Below, piece after piece: positions 1 through 7,013 of a DNA stretch of 13,988 nt. The position numbers were made by a program, and so were the translations under genes. This stretch comes from an uncultured Oscillospiraceae bacterium. Its GTDB lineage: Bacteria > Bacillota > Clostridia > Oscillospirales > Oscillospiraceae. Where the stretch lies: assembly GCA_910588455.1 (NCBI GenBank), contig CAJUPG010000055.1:1-13988 (forward strand), written 5' to 3'. The notes under the pieces are model-generated. The model was not told the origin of the DNA. It saw only the letters and a list, made by a program, of their open reading frames with translations, and did not search any database. Each line of letters begins with the position of its first letter. Within the stretch, counting starts at the first letter, position 1.

Positions 1-1
1 C

Positions 2-286
2 GTCGTGGGCGGCTCCCGTGCCACCATCGACTCCGGCTGGCTGTCCGCCGACCATCAGGTTGGTCAGACCGGCAAGACCGTTCACCCCAAGATCTATGTG
101 GCTCTGGGCATCTCCGGCGCTATCCAGCACAAGGCTGGTATGCAGGACTCCGAGTGCATCATTGCGGTGAACAAGAACGAGACTGCCCCCATCTTCGAGA
201 TCGCCGATTACGGCATCTGCGGCGACCTGTTCAAGGTCACCCCCCTGCTGATCGAGGCTGTCAAGGCCGCGAAGGCTGCGAAGTAA
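2..286 (+). CDS. etfA: Electron transfer flavoprotein alpha subunit, C-terminal part (5' end outside window)
   Basis: Only the last 94 codons are present; the reading frame is open from base 2 to a TAA at 284-286. The peptide is the FAD-binding C-terminal domain of EtfA. Recognisable pieces are GGSRATIDSGW near the start, then QVGQTGK, the segment GISGAIQHKAGM, and near the end APIFEIADYGICGDLFKV, which together form the conserved FAD-contact signature of this domain. EtfA pairs with EtfB and carries electrons in the cytoplasm; in butyrate-forming Clostridia the pair usually serves acyl-CoA dehydrogenases, though the partner cannot be seen here. The GTG at base 5 lies inside the domain and is not a real start. 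Codon choice (GGC/GGT for Gly, no GGG, AAG for Lys) differs from the GGG/CGG-rich neighbours and suggests high expression. A terminator follows after 9 bases. Identity is very secure. Confidence 0.95.
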   Translation, partial: VVGGSRATIDSGWLSADHQVGQTGKTVHPKIYVALGISGAIQHKAGMQDSECIIAVNKNETAPIFEIADYGICGDLFKVTPLLIEAVKAAKAAK

Positions 287-295
287 GGACAAGCT

Positions 296-333
296 ATAAA
301 AAATCTCCCGGCCTGGGCCGGGAGATTTTTTAT
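296..333. terminator. Bidirectional intrinsic terminator between etfA and the dehydrogenase gene
   Basis: Bases 296-313 and 316-333 are exact reverse complements (18-bp arms around a central TG; the physical loop is probably 4 nt). The GC core TCTCCCGGCC / GGCCGGGAGA is flanked by six A (298-303) and six T (326-331), so each strand gives a hairpin followed by a U tract. On + it ends the etfA transcript; on - it begins at the TAA (332-330) of the convergent dehydrogenase gene. Confidence 0.92.
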
Positions 334-1262
334 TGCACCCGGTTTTTCAGCGCTTCCCCATTGAAATAGCGCCTCAAATTTTCCAGGGCCAATTCGATAC
401 AGTTGCTCCGGGTCAGCTCCAGCCGCATTCCACCGGCCACATGGGGGGTGAGCAGCAGCCGGGGCGTATCCCACAAAAAGTGGTCCTCCGGCAGAGGCTC
501 CGGGTCGGTGACATCCAGCGCGGCCCCCCACAAGCGCCCCTCCTGGAGGGCTTGAGCCAGCGCTTTTTGGTCCAGCGCCGTCCCGCGCCCGGCACTGAGG
601 AGGACGGCCCCCTCCTTCATCAAGCCAATCCGCTCCCTGTTCATCAGTCCGATGGTCTCCGGGGTCTGGGGCAGGGTCAGAGCCACCACGTCCGCCTCCG
701 GCAGCAGGATGTCCAGCTCTGAAATGGGCCGCACTTGGTCGAAACCGGGGATATCTCCCCGGACGGTTCGTTTCAGCCCGGTGGTGTGGGCCCCCAGCCC
801 TTGGCACATCCCGGCAAAGACACTCCCCACATGGCCCGCGCCCACCACAAGCACCTGGGCGTTCAACAGCGTGCGCATTTCTTTCATCTCCCGCCACAGG
901 TGGGCGCGCTGCTGGTCCTGGCACAGCGGGAGCTGCCGGAAGAGGGCAAGCAGGCTGGCAAGCATATGCTCCGCTACCGACCGGGCGTTTGTCCCGGCGG
1001 AGCTGGTGAGGCGGACTCCCTCCGGCAGGATGCCGGGAGCGGTGTACTCGTCCGTCCCCGCCCACAGGGAGTGCAGCCACTTCAAATTTGCCGCGTGGCA
1101 CAGATCCCTGGCCCGGGGCCAGCCCAGAATGACCTCCGCCCGGGCCAGCTGCTCCGGCGTTACGGACCGCCGTCCGGCATAAATGTGATCCGCCTCCGGG
1201 GCCAGAGCCTCAAAACGCTCTTTCTCGTCTCCCTGGAGCGGGAGCATATTTAAAATAGTCAT
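330..1262 (-). CDS. D-2-hydroxyacid dehydrogenase family protein (NAD(P)-dependent)
   Basis: A 310-aa protein of the D-isomer-specific 2-hydroxyacid dehydrogenase family, which reversibly reduces 2-oxoacids to D-2-hydroxyacids in the cytoplasm. The Rossmann motif GAGHVG is at residues 141-146, and the catalytic set is intact: Arg226 in SAGRG, Glu255 in DVTDPEP and His274 in LTPHVAGG. Where NAD-preferring members carry Asp after the second beta strand, this protein has Lys164-Arg165 (GLKRT), which hints at NADP(H); that is inference. A TTG at 1277 extends the frame, but the ATG at 1262 is chosen because GGAGG (1275-1271 on the minus strand) sits 8 nt upstream of it and the TTG would overlap that site. 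It lies 18 bases after the GNAT stop, so the two are probably co-transcribed. The true substrate (glyoxylate/hydroxypyruvate, phosphoglycerate or another oxoacid) cannot be assigned. Confidence 0.9.
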   Translation of the reverse strand: MTILNMLPLQGDEKERFEALAPEADHIYAGRRSVTPEQLARAEVILGWPRARDLCHAANLKWLHSLWAGTDEYTAPGILPEGVRLTSSAGTNARSVAEHMLASLLALFRQLPLCQDQQRAHLWREMKEMRTLLNAQVLVVGAGHVGSVFAGMCQGLGAHTTGLKRTVRGDIPGFDQVRPISELDILLPEADVVALTLPQTPETIGLMNRERIGLMKEGAVLLSAGRGTALDQKALAQALQEGRLWGAALDVTDPEPLPEDHFLWDTPRLLLTPHVAGGMRLELTRSNCIELALENLRRYFNGEALKNRVQ

Positions 1263-1280
1263 AAACCTTGCCTCCAATTT

Positions 1281-2060
1281 CTATAAACTTCCATCCAGCG
1301 ACAGATAGAGGGTTTCCCAGGCAAATTCCGGGTCCAGGGCCCGAAGCATCCCGTGGGGAATTTTTTTGCCCAGTCCCTCCAGGGCGGGCAGGGCGGGGCA
1401 GCGCAGCTGAATTTCCCGCACATCGCACACCGCCAAGGCGCAGTCCAGTACCTCCGGGTGGGTGAGCTCCAGGCAAAACCACTTGTCCCCCGCCGGCATA
1501 AAGGCCCCGTAGCCGGACTGGGTCTGAATATGAACGGCCCCCAGACTGTCAATCATGGCCCGCTCGTAAGTGGGATCAAAACAGAACTGCACCGGGGCCA
1601 GCTTCTGCCCCGGTCGGAAGGGACCGGCCACGAAGTTTGGCAGGGGCTTGTCTGTGCCGGTGTAGGTCCCGGCCAGCCGGTAGAAGGCCGTCTCGAACCC
1701 CCGCTGGGCGTAGTAGCCGAAGAGGGACTCACTGGCGGGGACCAGGCAGACAAATTTCTGCCCCCGCTCCCCCAGAAGGGCGCACACCTGATCCATCAGC
1801 CGGGTCATAATCCCCCGGCCCTGGGCCTGGGGCTGGGTGGCCAGACCGTAGAAGTAGGAGCCTCTGTCCTCCCCCACCTGCCCGGGAACCGCGGACAAAA
1901 TGGCCAGCAGGGCCCCGTCCTCCTCCTCCAGATAGACATTTTCCGGGTGGACAAATTGTTCAAAGACAAAGCGGATTACCTCCGGGCTGTCGTGAAAGGC
2001 CAGCTCCCACAGGGCGGCGAAGGCCGGCAAATCCCCGGGGACGGCAGTACGGATTTCCAT
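1281..2060 (-). CDS. GNAT family N-acetyltransferase with extra C-terminal domain
   Basis: A 259-aa protein whose first ~130 residues form a GNAT acetyl-CoA-dependent acyltransferase fold. Motif A is visible as QAQGRG at 78-83 (the Q/R-x-x-G-x-G acetyl-CoA pyrophosphate loop), preceded by the beta-4 strand YFYGLATQP. Motif B follows as LFGYYAQRGF at 113-122. The remaining ~130 residues (starting near FYRLAGTY) go beyond a usual single GNAT domain of 150-170 aa and may be a second, degenerate GNAT-like or SCP2-like domain as in Eis-type two-domain enzymes; I cannot decide from sequence alone. The acceptor is unknown. A GTG at 2069 and an ATG at 2063 are also in frame. ATG 2060 is preferred because AGGTG lies 6 nt upstream of it. 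It is the first gene of a leftward operon with the dehydrogenase and diverges from addB. Confidence 0.85.
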   Translation of the reverse strand: MEIRTAVPGDLPAFAALWELAFHDSPEVIRFVFEQFVHPENVYLEEEDGALLAILSAVPGQVGEDRGSYFYGLATQPQAQGRGIMTRLMDQVCALLGERGQKFVCLVPASESLFGYYAQRGFETAFYRLAGTYTGTDKPLPNFVAGPFRPGQKLAPVQFCFDPTYERAMIDSLGAVHIQTQSGYGAFMPAGDKWFCLELTHPEVLDCALAVCDVREIQLRCPALPALEGLGKKIPHGMLRALDPEFAWETLYLSLDGSL

Positions 2061-2087
2061 CATATACACCTGATTTCTATTTTGCGA

Positions 2088-2117
2088 TTGATTCTATTGT
2101 ACTTGATATGTTAAAAT
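2088..2117 (+). promoter_or_regulatory. Candidate sigma-A promoter for the addB operon
   Basis: -35 TTGATT (2088-2093), an 18-base spacer and -10 TAAAAT (2112-2117), with a TG one base upstream of the -10 (TGTTAAAAT, extended -10 type). Transcription would start near 2124, giving a leader of about 20 nt that holds the GGAGG (2134-2138) seven bases before the addB ATG. Prediction from consensus only. Confidence 0.6.
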
Positions 2118-2124
2118 AGAGCAA
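2096..2124 (-). promoter_or_regulatory. Candidate sigma-A promoter for the GNAT-dehydrogenase operon
   Basis: Read on the minus strand: -35 TTGCTC (2124-2119), a 17-base spacer, then -10 TACAAT (2101-2096), leaving about 35 bases to the GNAT start. Match and spacing are good. It overlaps the oppositely directed addB promoter almost completely. Prediction from consensus only. Confidence 0.6.
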
Positions 2125-2145
2125 GTATTTCTTGGAGGAAACATC

Positions 2146-5100
2146 ATGCTGCATTTAATGATTGGCCGGGCCGGCTGCGGAAAAACCACACAATTGCTCC
2201 ATCGGCTGGTGGAGGCGGGCCGGCACCGCCCCCAGATTCTGCTGGTGCCCGAGCAGCAGTCCCACGAGATGGAGCGGGCTCTGTGCCGGGCGGGAGGGGA
2301 CACCGTCTCCCTCTATGGGGAGGTGCTGTCCTTCAGCCGCCTGGCCAACCGGATTTTCATGGCCGCGGGTGGCATGGGAGAGCCGGAGCTGGATCAGGGG
2401 GGCCGGATTCTGCTGATGCACCGGGCCATTCAGGCGGCGGCGGGGGAACTGCGGGTGTATACCCGGCCCTCCCGCAAGCCGGCCTTTCTCACCGCCCTGC
2501 TGGCCACCCTGGACGAGCTGAAAAGCGGCTGCGTCACCCCGGAGCAGCTGCGCCGGGCGGGAGAGGAGGCCGAAGGCCCCGACGGGGACAAGCTGCGGGA
2601 TTTGGGCCTGATCTGCGGGGCTTACGACGCGCTGGCCGCCCAGATCGCCTGGGACCCCCGGGACCGGCTGACCCGGGCGGCGGACAGGCTGAGCAAAACG
2701 GCCTGGGCGGCGGGCACGGACATCTGGCTGGACGGCTTTACCGACTTTACCCCCCAACAGCTCCAGCTGCTGCGCCTGCTGCTGCGGCAGGCCCACAGCG
2801 TCACCGCCGCCCTTACCTGCGACCACCTGGAGGAGGACGAAGGAGGCGCGGGGATCTTCTCCCCCGCCCGGCGCACCGGGGCTTCCCTGCTGCGGCTGGC
2901 CCAGCTGGAGGGCATTCCCAGCCAGGTGGAGGCCGTCCTGCCCCCGGAGGGGGCCAAGACCCCGGCCCTGATCTTTCTGGAGGCCCACCTGTTTGGCAAA
3001 GAACCCGCCGTATTCCAGGCCCCCCCTGCCGGAATCGCCCTGTACTCCGCCCTCACCCCCCGGGGAGAGGTGGAGCGGACCGCAGCGGAAATTCTGCGCC
3101 TGGTCCGGGAGGAGGGCCTGCGCTTCCGGGACATCGGGGTCGCCGCCCGGAATTTTGGGCGGTACAGCGGGCTGATCCAGTCGGTGTTCCCCCGGTATGG
3201 GGTGCCGGTGTTCTGCTCGGCTATGACGGGCATTCTGGATAAGCCGGTGATGGCCCTGGTAACGGCGGCGCTGGATACCATCGTGGGGGGCTGGCGGTAT
3301 GAGGACCTGTTCCGCTACCTGAAAACCGGCCTGACCTGGATGGGCGCCCAGGAGCGGGATTTGCTGGAAAACTACGCACTGAAATGGGACATCCGGGGCA
3401 GCCGCTGGACCCAGCGAAAGCCCTGGACCATGCACCCCCAGGGCTACGGCTTCGACTGGGAGGAGGAGGACCGGCAGCAGGTGGCGGAGCTGGACCGGCT
3501 GCGCCGGCGGGTCGCCGCCCCTCTGGAGGCTTTGGGGAAAAATCCCGTCCGCACCGGCCAGGGGCAGGCAATGGCCCTGTACCGCTTTCTGGAGGCGGTT
3601 GAGCTGCCCCGGCAGCTGGAGAGCCGGGCCCTGGACCTGGATGAGCGGGGCGAACAGGCCTTGGCGGAGGAGTACCGCCAGCTTTGGGATATTTTGTGTC
3701 TGGGGCTGGAGCAGTGCGCCCAGCTGCTGGGGGATACCCCTATGGAGCTGGAGGAGTTTTCCAGCCTGCTGCGGCTGGTGCTGTCCCAGTACAGCGTGGG
3801 GACCATTCCGGTAGCCTTGGACCAAGTGAGCGCCGGGGAAACCACCCGTCAAACGGGCCACCGGGTAAAGGCCCTGTTTCTTCTGGGGGCGGACAACAGC
3901 TCCATCCCCCTGGCCAGCGCCCCGGAGGGCCTGCTGTCCGACAACGACCGTGCCCTGCTGTCCCTGTGCGGGGTGGAGCTGCACCAGACCAGCGAGGAGC
4001 TGCTTTATCGGGAGATGACCACCGTCTACCTCACCTGTGCCCAGCCCAGCCAGAGCCTGTCCATCTCCTGGCCCCGCCAGGGCGCGGACGGGGAGGCGTG
4101 CCGCCCCAGCTTTTTGGCGGAGCGCCTGCAGGTATTATTCCCGGAATTGCGGCCGGTACAAGAGGAAGATTTACAGGAACAGTTCCGTCTGTGCGCTCCC
4201 CTGCCCGCTCTGGAACAGGCAGGCCGCAGCTCCGCCGCCCGGCGGGCTCTGGCGCAGCTGCCGGATTTTGCCCCGGCTCTGGAGCGGCTGGACCGGGCCG
4301 GGAGTTGGGTCCGCGGGGAGCTGTCCCGGCAGGCGGTGGACGGCCTGTATGGGACCAGTGTGCCCATGTCCGCCTCCCGGATGGACCTGTATAACTCCTG
4401 TCACTTCTCCTACTTCATGCGCTTTGGACTAAAAGCCCAGCCCCGGAAGCCCGCCGGCTTCGCCGCCCCGGAGTACGGCACCTTCGTCCACTTCGTTCTG
4501 GAGCGGGTCTTGCAGCAGACGGACTTCGCCCAGGGACCGGAGGGGGGCTGGCGGGAGCGGCTGGCCGCGTTGACCAATCAGGCGGTGGAGCAGTACGTCC
4601 GGGAGAAGCTGGGGGGGCTGGAGCAGCAGACGCCGCGGTTTCAATACCTGTTTGTCCGGCTGTGCCGGGGGGTGCTGGCGGTGGTGGAAAATATGGTCCA
4701 GGAGCTGGCCGCGTCCCAATTCCGGCCCTACTCCTTCGAGCTGGGCTTTGGAAAAGGCAAGCAGCTGCCCCCCATTGAATTCACCGCCCACGGGGTCAAG
4801 CTCCAGGTCACCGGCTTTGTGGACCGGGTGGACGGCTGGGTCCACGACGGGCGGCTGTACCTGCGGGTGGTGGACTACAAAACCGGCCGGAAGTCCTTTG
4901 ATCTATCGGATATTTATCACGGCCTGGGCCTTCAGATGCTGCTGTATCTGTTCACCCTGGAAAAGAACGGCCAGGCCCTGTACGGCCTGCCGGTGGAGAG
5001 CGCGGGGGTACTGTACCTCCCCGCCCGGGACGCCATTCTGAAGGGCAGCCGGGCGATGGACGAAGAGACCTGGCAAGCCCTGGTGGACAAGCAGCTCAAA

Positions 5101-5475
5101 CGCAGCGGCCTGGTGCTGGAGCGGCCGGAGGTGCTCCGCGCCATGGAGGCCCCCGCCGCCGGGGGCTACCGGTTCCTGCCCCTGAAAATCTCCAAAACCA
5201 CCGGCGCGGTCACCGGGGATGCCCTGGTCAGCGTCCAGCAGCTGGGAAAGCTGGGGGCGCACGTCCAGCGGGTTCTGCGGGAGATTTCCGGGGAAATTGC
5301 CGCGGGGAACATCGCCGCGGACCCCTTCTGGCGGGGGGAGGACAAAAACGCCTGCCGGTTCTGTGACTACGCCGCCGCCTGCCACTTTGAGGAGGGCCGG
5401 GGCGGAGACTGCCGGCGGTGGATGGGCGGGATGAAGCCCAAGGAATTCTGGAAGCGGCTGGAGGAGGCGCGTTAA
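2146..5475 (+). CDS. addB: ATP-dependent helicase/nuclease subunit B
   Basis: A 1109-aa AddB (RexB) subunit, close to the family's usual ~1150 aa. With AddA it forms the cytoplasmic helicase-nuclease that processes double-strand DNA ends for RecA-mediated repair. The N-terminus carries the retained Walker A GRAGCGKT (residues 7-14). The C-terminal RecB-type nuclease has GFVDRVDGW, then VVDYKTG with Asp910 and Lys912 as metal-binding and catalytic residues. The four cysteines of the AddB iron-sulfur cluster are present in the expected arrangement: Cys752 in YNSCHFSYF, and Cys1070, Cys1073 and Cys1079 in a C-x2-C-x5-C pattern near the end. ATG 2146 is supported by GGAGG at 2134-2138. It is the first gene of a four-gene operon; its TAA abuts the ATG of the next gene. 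All key residues are intact, so an active nuclease is expected. Confidence 0.97.
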   Translation: MLHLMIGRAGCGKTTQLLHRLVEAGRHRPQILLVPEQQSHEMERALCRAGGDTVSLYGEVLSFSRLANRIFMAAGGMGEPELDQGGRILLMHRAIQAAAGELRVYTRPSRKPAFLTALLATLDELKSGCVTPEQLRRAGEEAEGPDGDKLRDLGLICGAYDALAAQIAWDPRDRLTRAADRLSKTAWAAGTDIWLDGFTDFTPQQLQLLRLLLRQAHSVTAALTCDHLEEDEGGAGIFSPARRTGASLLRLAQLEGIPSQVEAVLPPEGAKTPALIFLEAHLFGKEPAVFQAPPAGIALYSALTPRGEVERTAAEILRLVREEGLRFRDIGVAARNFGRYSGLIQSVFPRYGVPVFCSAMTGILDKPVMALVTAALDTIVGGWRYEDLFRYLKTGLTWMGAQERDLLENYALKWDIRGSRWTQRKPWTMHPQGYGFDWEEEDRQQVAELDRLRRRVAAPLEALGKNPVRTGQGQAMALYRFLEAVELPRQLESRALDLDERGEQALAEEYRQLWDILCLGLEQCAQLLGDTPMELEEFSSLLRLVLSQYSVGTIPVALDQVSAGETTRQTGHRVKALFLLGADNSSIPLASAPEGLLSDNDRALLSLCGVELHQTSEELLYREMTTVYLTCAQPSQSLSISWPRQGADGEACRPSFLAERLQVLFPELRPVQEEDLQEQFRLCAPLPALEQAGRSSAARRALAQLPDFAPALERLDRAGSWVRGELSRQAVDGLYGTSVPMSASRMDLYNSCHFSYFMRFGLKAQPRKPAGFAAPEYGTFVHFVLERVLQQTDFAQGPEGGWRERLAALTNQAVEQYVREKLGGLEQQTPRFQYLFVRLCRGVLAVVENMVQELAASQFRPYSFELGFGKGKQLPPIEFTAHGVKLQVTGFVDRVDGWVHDGRLYLRVVDYKTGRKSFDLSDIYHGLGLQMLLYLFTLEKNGQALYGLPVESAGVLYLPARDAILKGSRAMDEETWQALVDKQLKRSGLVLERPEVLRAMEAPAAGGYRFLPLKISKTTGAVTGDALVSVQQLGKLGAHVQRVLREISGEIAAGNIAADPFWRGEDKNACRFCDYAAACHFEEGRGGDCRRWMGGMKPKEFWKRLEEAR

Positions 5476-6162
5476 ATGGACATTCGTCTGCACTATGTAG
5501 AACAGGGAAAGGGCTTCCCCCTCCTCCTGCTCCACGGCAACGGGGAGGACCACACCTATTTTGAACACCAGATGGAGCCCTTTTCCCAGCACTTCCGGGT
5601 CATCTGCCCGGACACCCGGGGCCACGGGGCGTCGGAGCGTGGCAACCGCCCCTTTACCCTGGAGCAGTTCGCCGACGATTTGAAGAGCTTTCTGGAGCGG
5701 ATGCAGATCAAAAAATGCCACCTGCTGGGGTTCTCCGACGGGGGAAACATCGCCATGCTCTTCGCCCTGAAATATCCGGGGTATGTGGAAAAGCTGATTC
5801 TGAACGGCGCCAACCTGCGCCCGGAGGGGGTGAAGCCCAGCGTACAGCTCCCGATTATGGCCGGGTGGGCCCTGTGCGGCCTGTGCGGCCTGTTCAGCCG
5901 GAAGGCAAAGCGGAACTGGGAGATGCTGGACCTGATGGTCACCCAGCCCTATATCACCCCGGAGGCCCTGGAGCGGCTGCGGATTCCGGTTCTGGTGATC
6001 GCCGGGACCAACGACATGATCCGGGAGGAGCACACCCGTTCCATCGGACGGGCACTGTTCTGGGGCCAGGTGAAAATCCTGCCCGGGGACCACTTTCTGG
6101 CCCGGAAAAACAGCCAGCCCTTCAACGAAGCGGTGCTGGAATTTTTGACAAAAGAGGAATGA
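5476..6162 (+). CDS. Alpha/beta-fold hydrolase
   Basis: A 228-aa alpha/beta hydrolase with a complete catalytic set: nucleophile Ser87 in the elbow GFSDGG, acid Asp180 in GTNDMI and His206 in GDHFLA. The oxyanion-hole segment HGNGE lies at 20-24, and PDTRGHGAS at 45-53 is the usual conserved strand and loop. It is shorter than the typical 250-280 aa, which points to a reduced lid; the lid zone (about 120-145) is hydrophobic and reads WALCGLCGLF. No signal peptide is visible, so it is probably a cytoplasmic esterase, thioesterase or lactonase-like enzyme of unknown substrate. ATG 5476 directly follows the addB TAA (5473-5475), and its ribosome site GAGGAGG (5461-5467) lies inside the addB coding end, implying translational coupling. 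The next gene starts 3 bases after its stop. Confidence 0.9.
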   Translation: MDIRLHYVEQGKGFPLLLLHGNGEDHTYFEHQMEPFSQHFRVICPDTRGHGASERGNRPFTLEQFADDLKSFLERMQIKKCHLLGFSDGGNIAMLFALKYPGYVEKLILNGANLRPEGVKPSVQLPIMAGWALCGLCGLFSRKAKRNWEMLDLMVTQPYITPEALERLRIPVLVIAGTNDMIREEHTRSIGRALFWGQVKILPGDHFLARKNSQPFNEAVLEFLTKEE

Positions 6163-6165
6163 ACC

Positions 6166-6996
6166 ATGGAGAACAAAAACGTTCTGCTGATCTGCGACCT
6201 GCCTGGCTATGGAAAAATCGCCCTGTCGGCGATGCTGCCCATTCTGGCCCGCCTGGGATACAGCGTTTATAACCTGCCCACGGCGCTGGTGTCCAACGCC
6301 CTGGAATACGGCAAGTTCGCCCTTTTGGACACCACCGACTACATGGAACAGGCCATCCAGGTGTGGAAGGAGCTGGGGTTTCAGTTCGACTGCATCACCA
6401 CCGGGATGCTGGCCGGCGCCCGGCAGGTGGATGTGATCCGGGCCTTCATTGAGAGCCAGAAGAAGGAGGGCCTTCTGGTTATGAGCGACCCGGTGATGGG
6501 GGACGACGGGGCCCTCTACAACGGCATCACCCAGGAGGCCGTGGACAATATGCGCCGGCTGATTGGAGTGGCCGATGTGATTGTGCCCAATCTGACGGAG
6601 GCGGAGTTTTTATCGGACAAATACCAGGGTCAGGAGGCGCTGACCCGGGCCCAGGCCCGGGAAGTGGTGGACGGCCTGCTGGCCTTCGGCCCCCGGTCGG
6701 TGGTGGTCACCAGCGGAATTTTGCAGGAGACCGGAGCCCACGTGGTCTGGGGCTATGACCACAAAACCGGGGAGTATTTCACCCTCCCCTACCGGTTTAT
6801 CAAGGTCCACTTTCCCGGCACCGGGGATATGTTCTCCGCCGTACTGGTGGGGGAGCTGCTGGGGGGAAAGCCCCTGGTCCCGGCAGTGAAGCGGGCGATG
6901 GACGTATTGGAGAAGCTGATTTTCCTGGAGCGGGACGAGCTGGAGAAAAACAAGGGCATCCGGGTGGAAAAATACCTGGACGTGCTCAAGGAGTAA
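6166..6996 (+). CDS. pdxK: Pyridoxamine/pyridoxal kinase (PdxK/PdxY family)
   Basis: A 276-aa ribokinase-fold kinase that phosphorylates pyridoxal, pyridoxine or pyridoxamine with ATP in the B6 salvage pathway. Supporting motifs are DLPGYGKIALSAMLPIL near the N-terminus (the family's substrate-side start), MSDPVMGDDG at 106-115, PNLTEAE at 141-147, and the anion hole GTGD at 218-221, in which Asp221 is the catalytic base. The length is normal for the family. A hydroxymethylpyrimidine kinase (ThiD) is a related alternative, but the PVMGDDG and PNLTEAE context and the N-terminus fit pyridoxal kinase better. GAGGA (6154-6158) lies 7 nt before the ATG and inside the hydrolase gene, and only 3 bases separate the two genes. 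There is no obvious functional link to AddAB; co-transcription is inferred from spacing. The choice of symbol between pdxK and pdxY is not certain. Confidence 0.88.
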   Translation: MENKNVLLICDLPGYGKIALSAMLPILARLGYSVYNLPTALVSNALEYGKFALLDTTDYMEQAIQVWKELGFQFDCITTGMLAGARQVDVIRAFIESQKKEGLLVMSDPVMGDDGALYNGITQEAVDNMRRLIGVADVIVPNLTEAEFLSDKYQGQEALTRAQAREVVDGLLAFGPRSVVVTSGILQETGAHVVWGYDHKTGEYFTLPYRFIKVHFPGTGDMFSAVLVGELLGGKPLVPAVKRAMDVLEKLIFLERDELEKNKGIRVEKYLDVLKE

Positions 6997-7013
6997 AGAA
7001 AGGGGCGAGACAT

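Noticed and set aside
208..1101. A 297-codon minus-strand frame overlapping the dehydrogenase and running into etfA
   Set aside because: Arg/Pro/Gly-rich low-complexity product that crosses the bidirectional terminator and lies out of frame with a clearly homologous dehydrogenase.
330..1262. The dehydrogenase as PdxB (4-phosphoerythronate dehydrogenase), linking it to the B6 kinase
   Set aside because: It lacks the longer PdxB C-terminal dimerisation domain, lies on the opposite strand in a different operon, and PdxB-dependent synthesis is mainly a gammaproteobacterial route.
2155..3984. A 609-codon open frame on the minus strand opposite addB
   Set aside because: It is a shadow of a GC-rich gene: rich in Gln, Gly and Pro, with no recognisable domain and no ribosome site, while the plus-strand AddB has all its motifs.
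4903..6093. A 396-codon minus-strand frame opposite addB and the hydrolase
   Set aside because: Antisense shadow; no family motif, and both plus-strand genes have intact catalytic residues.
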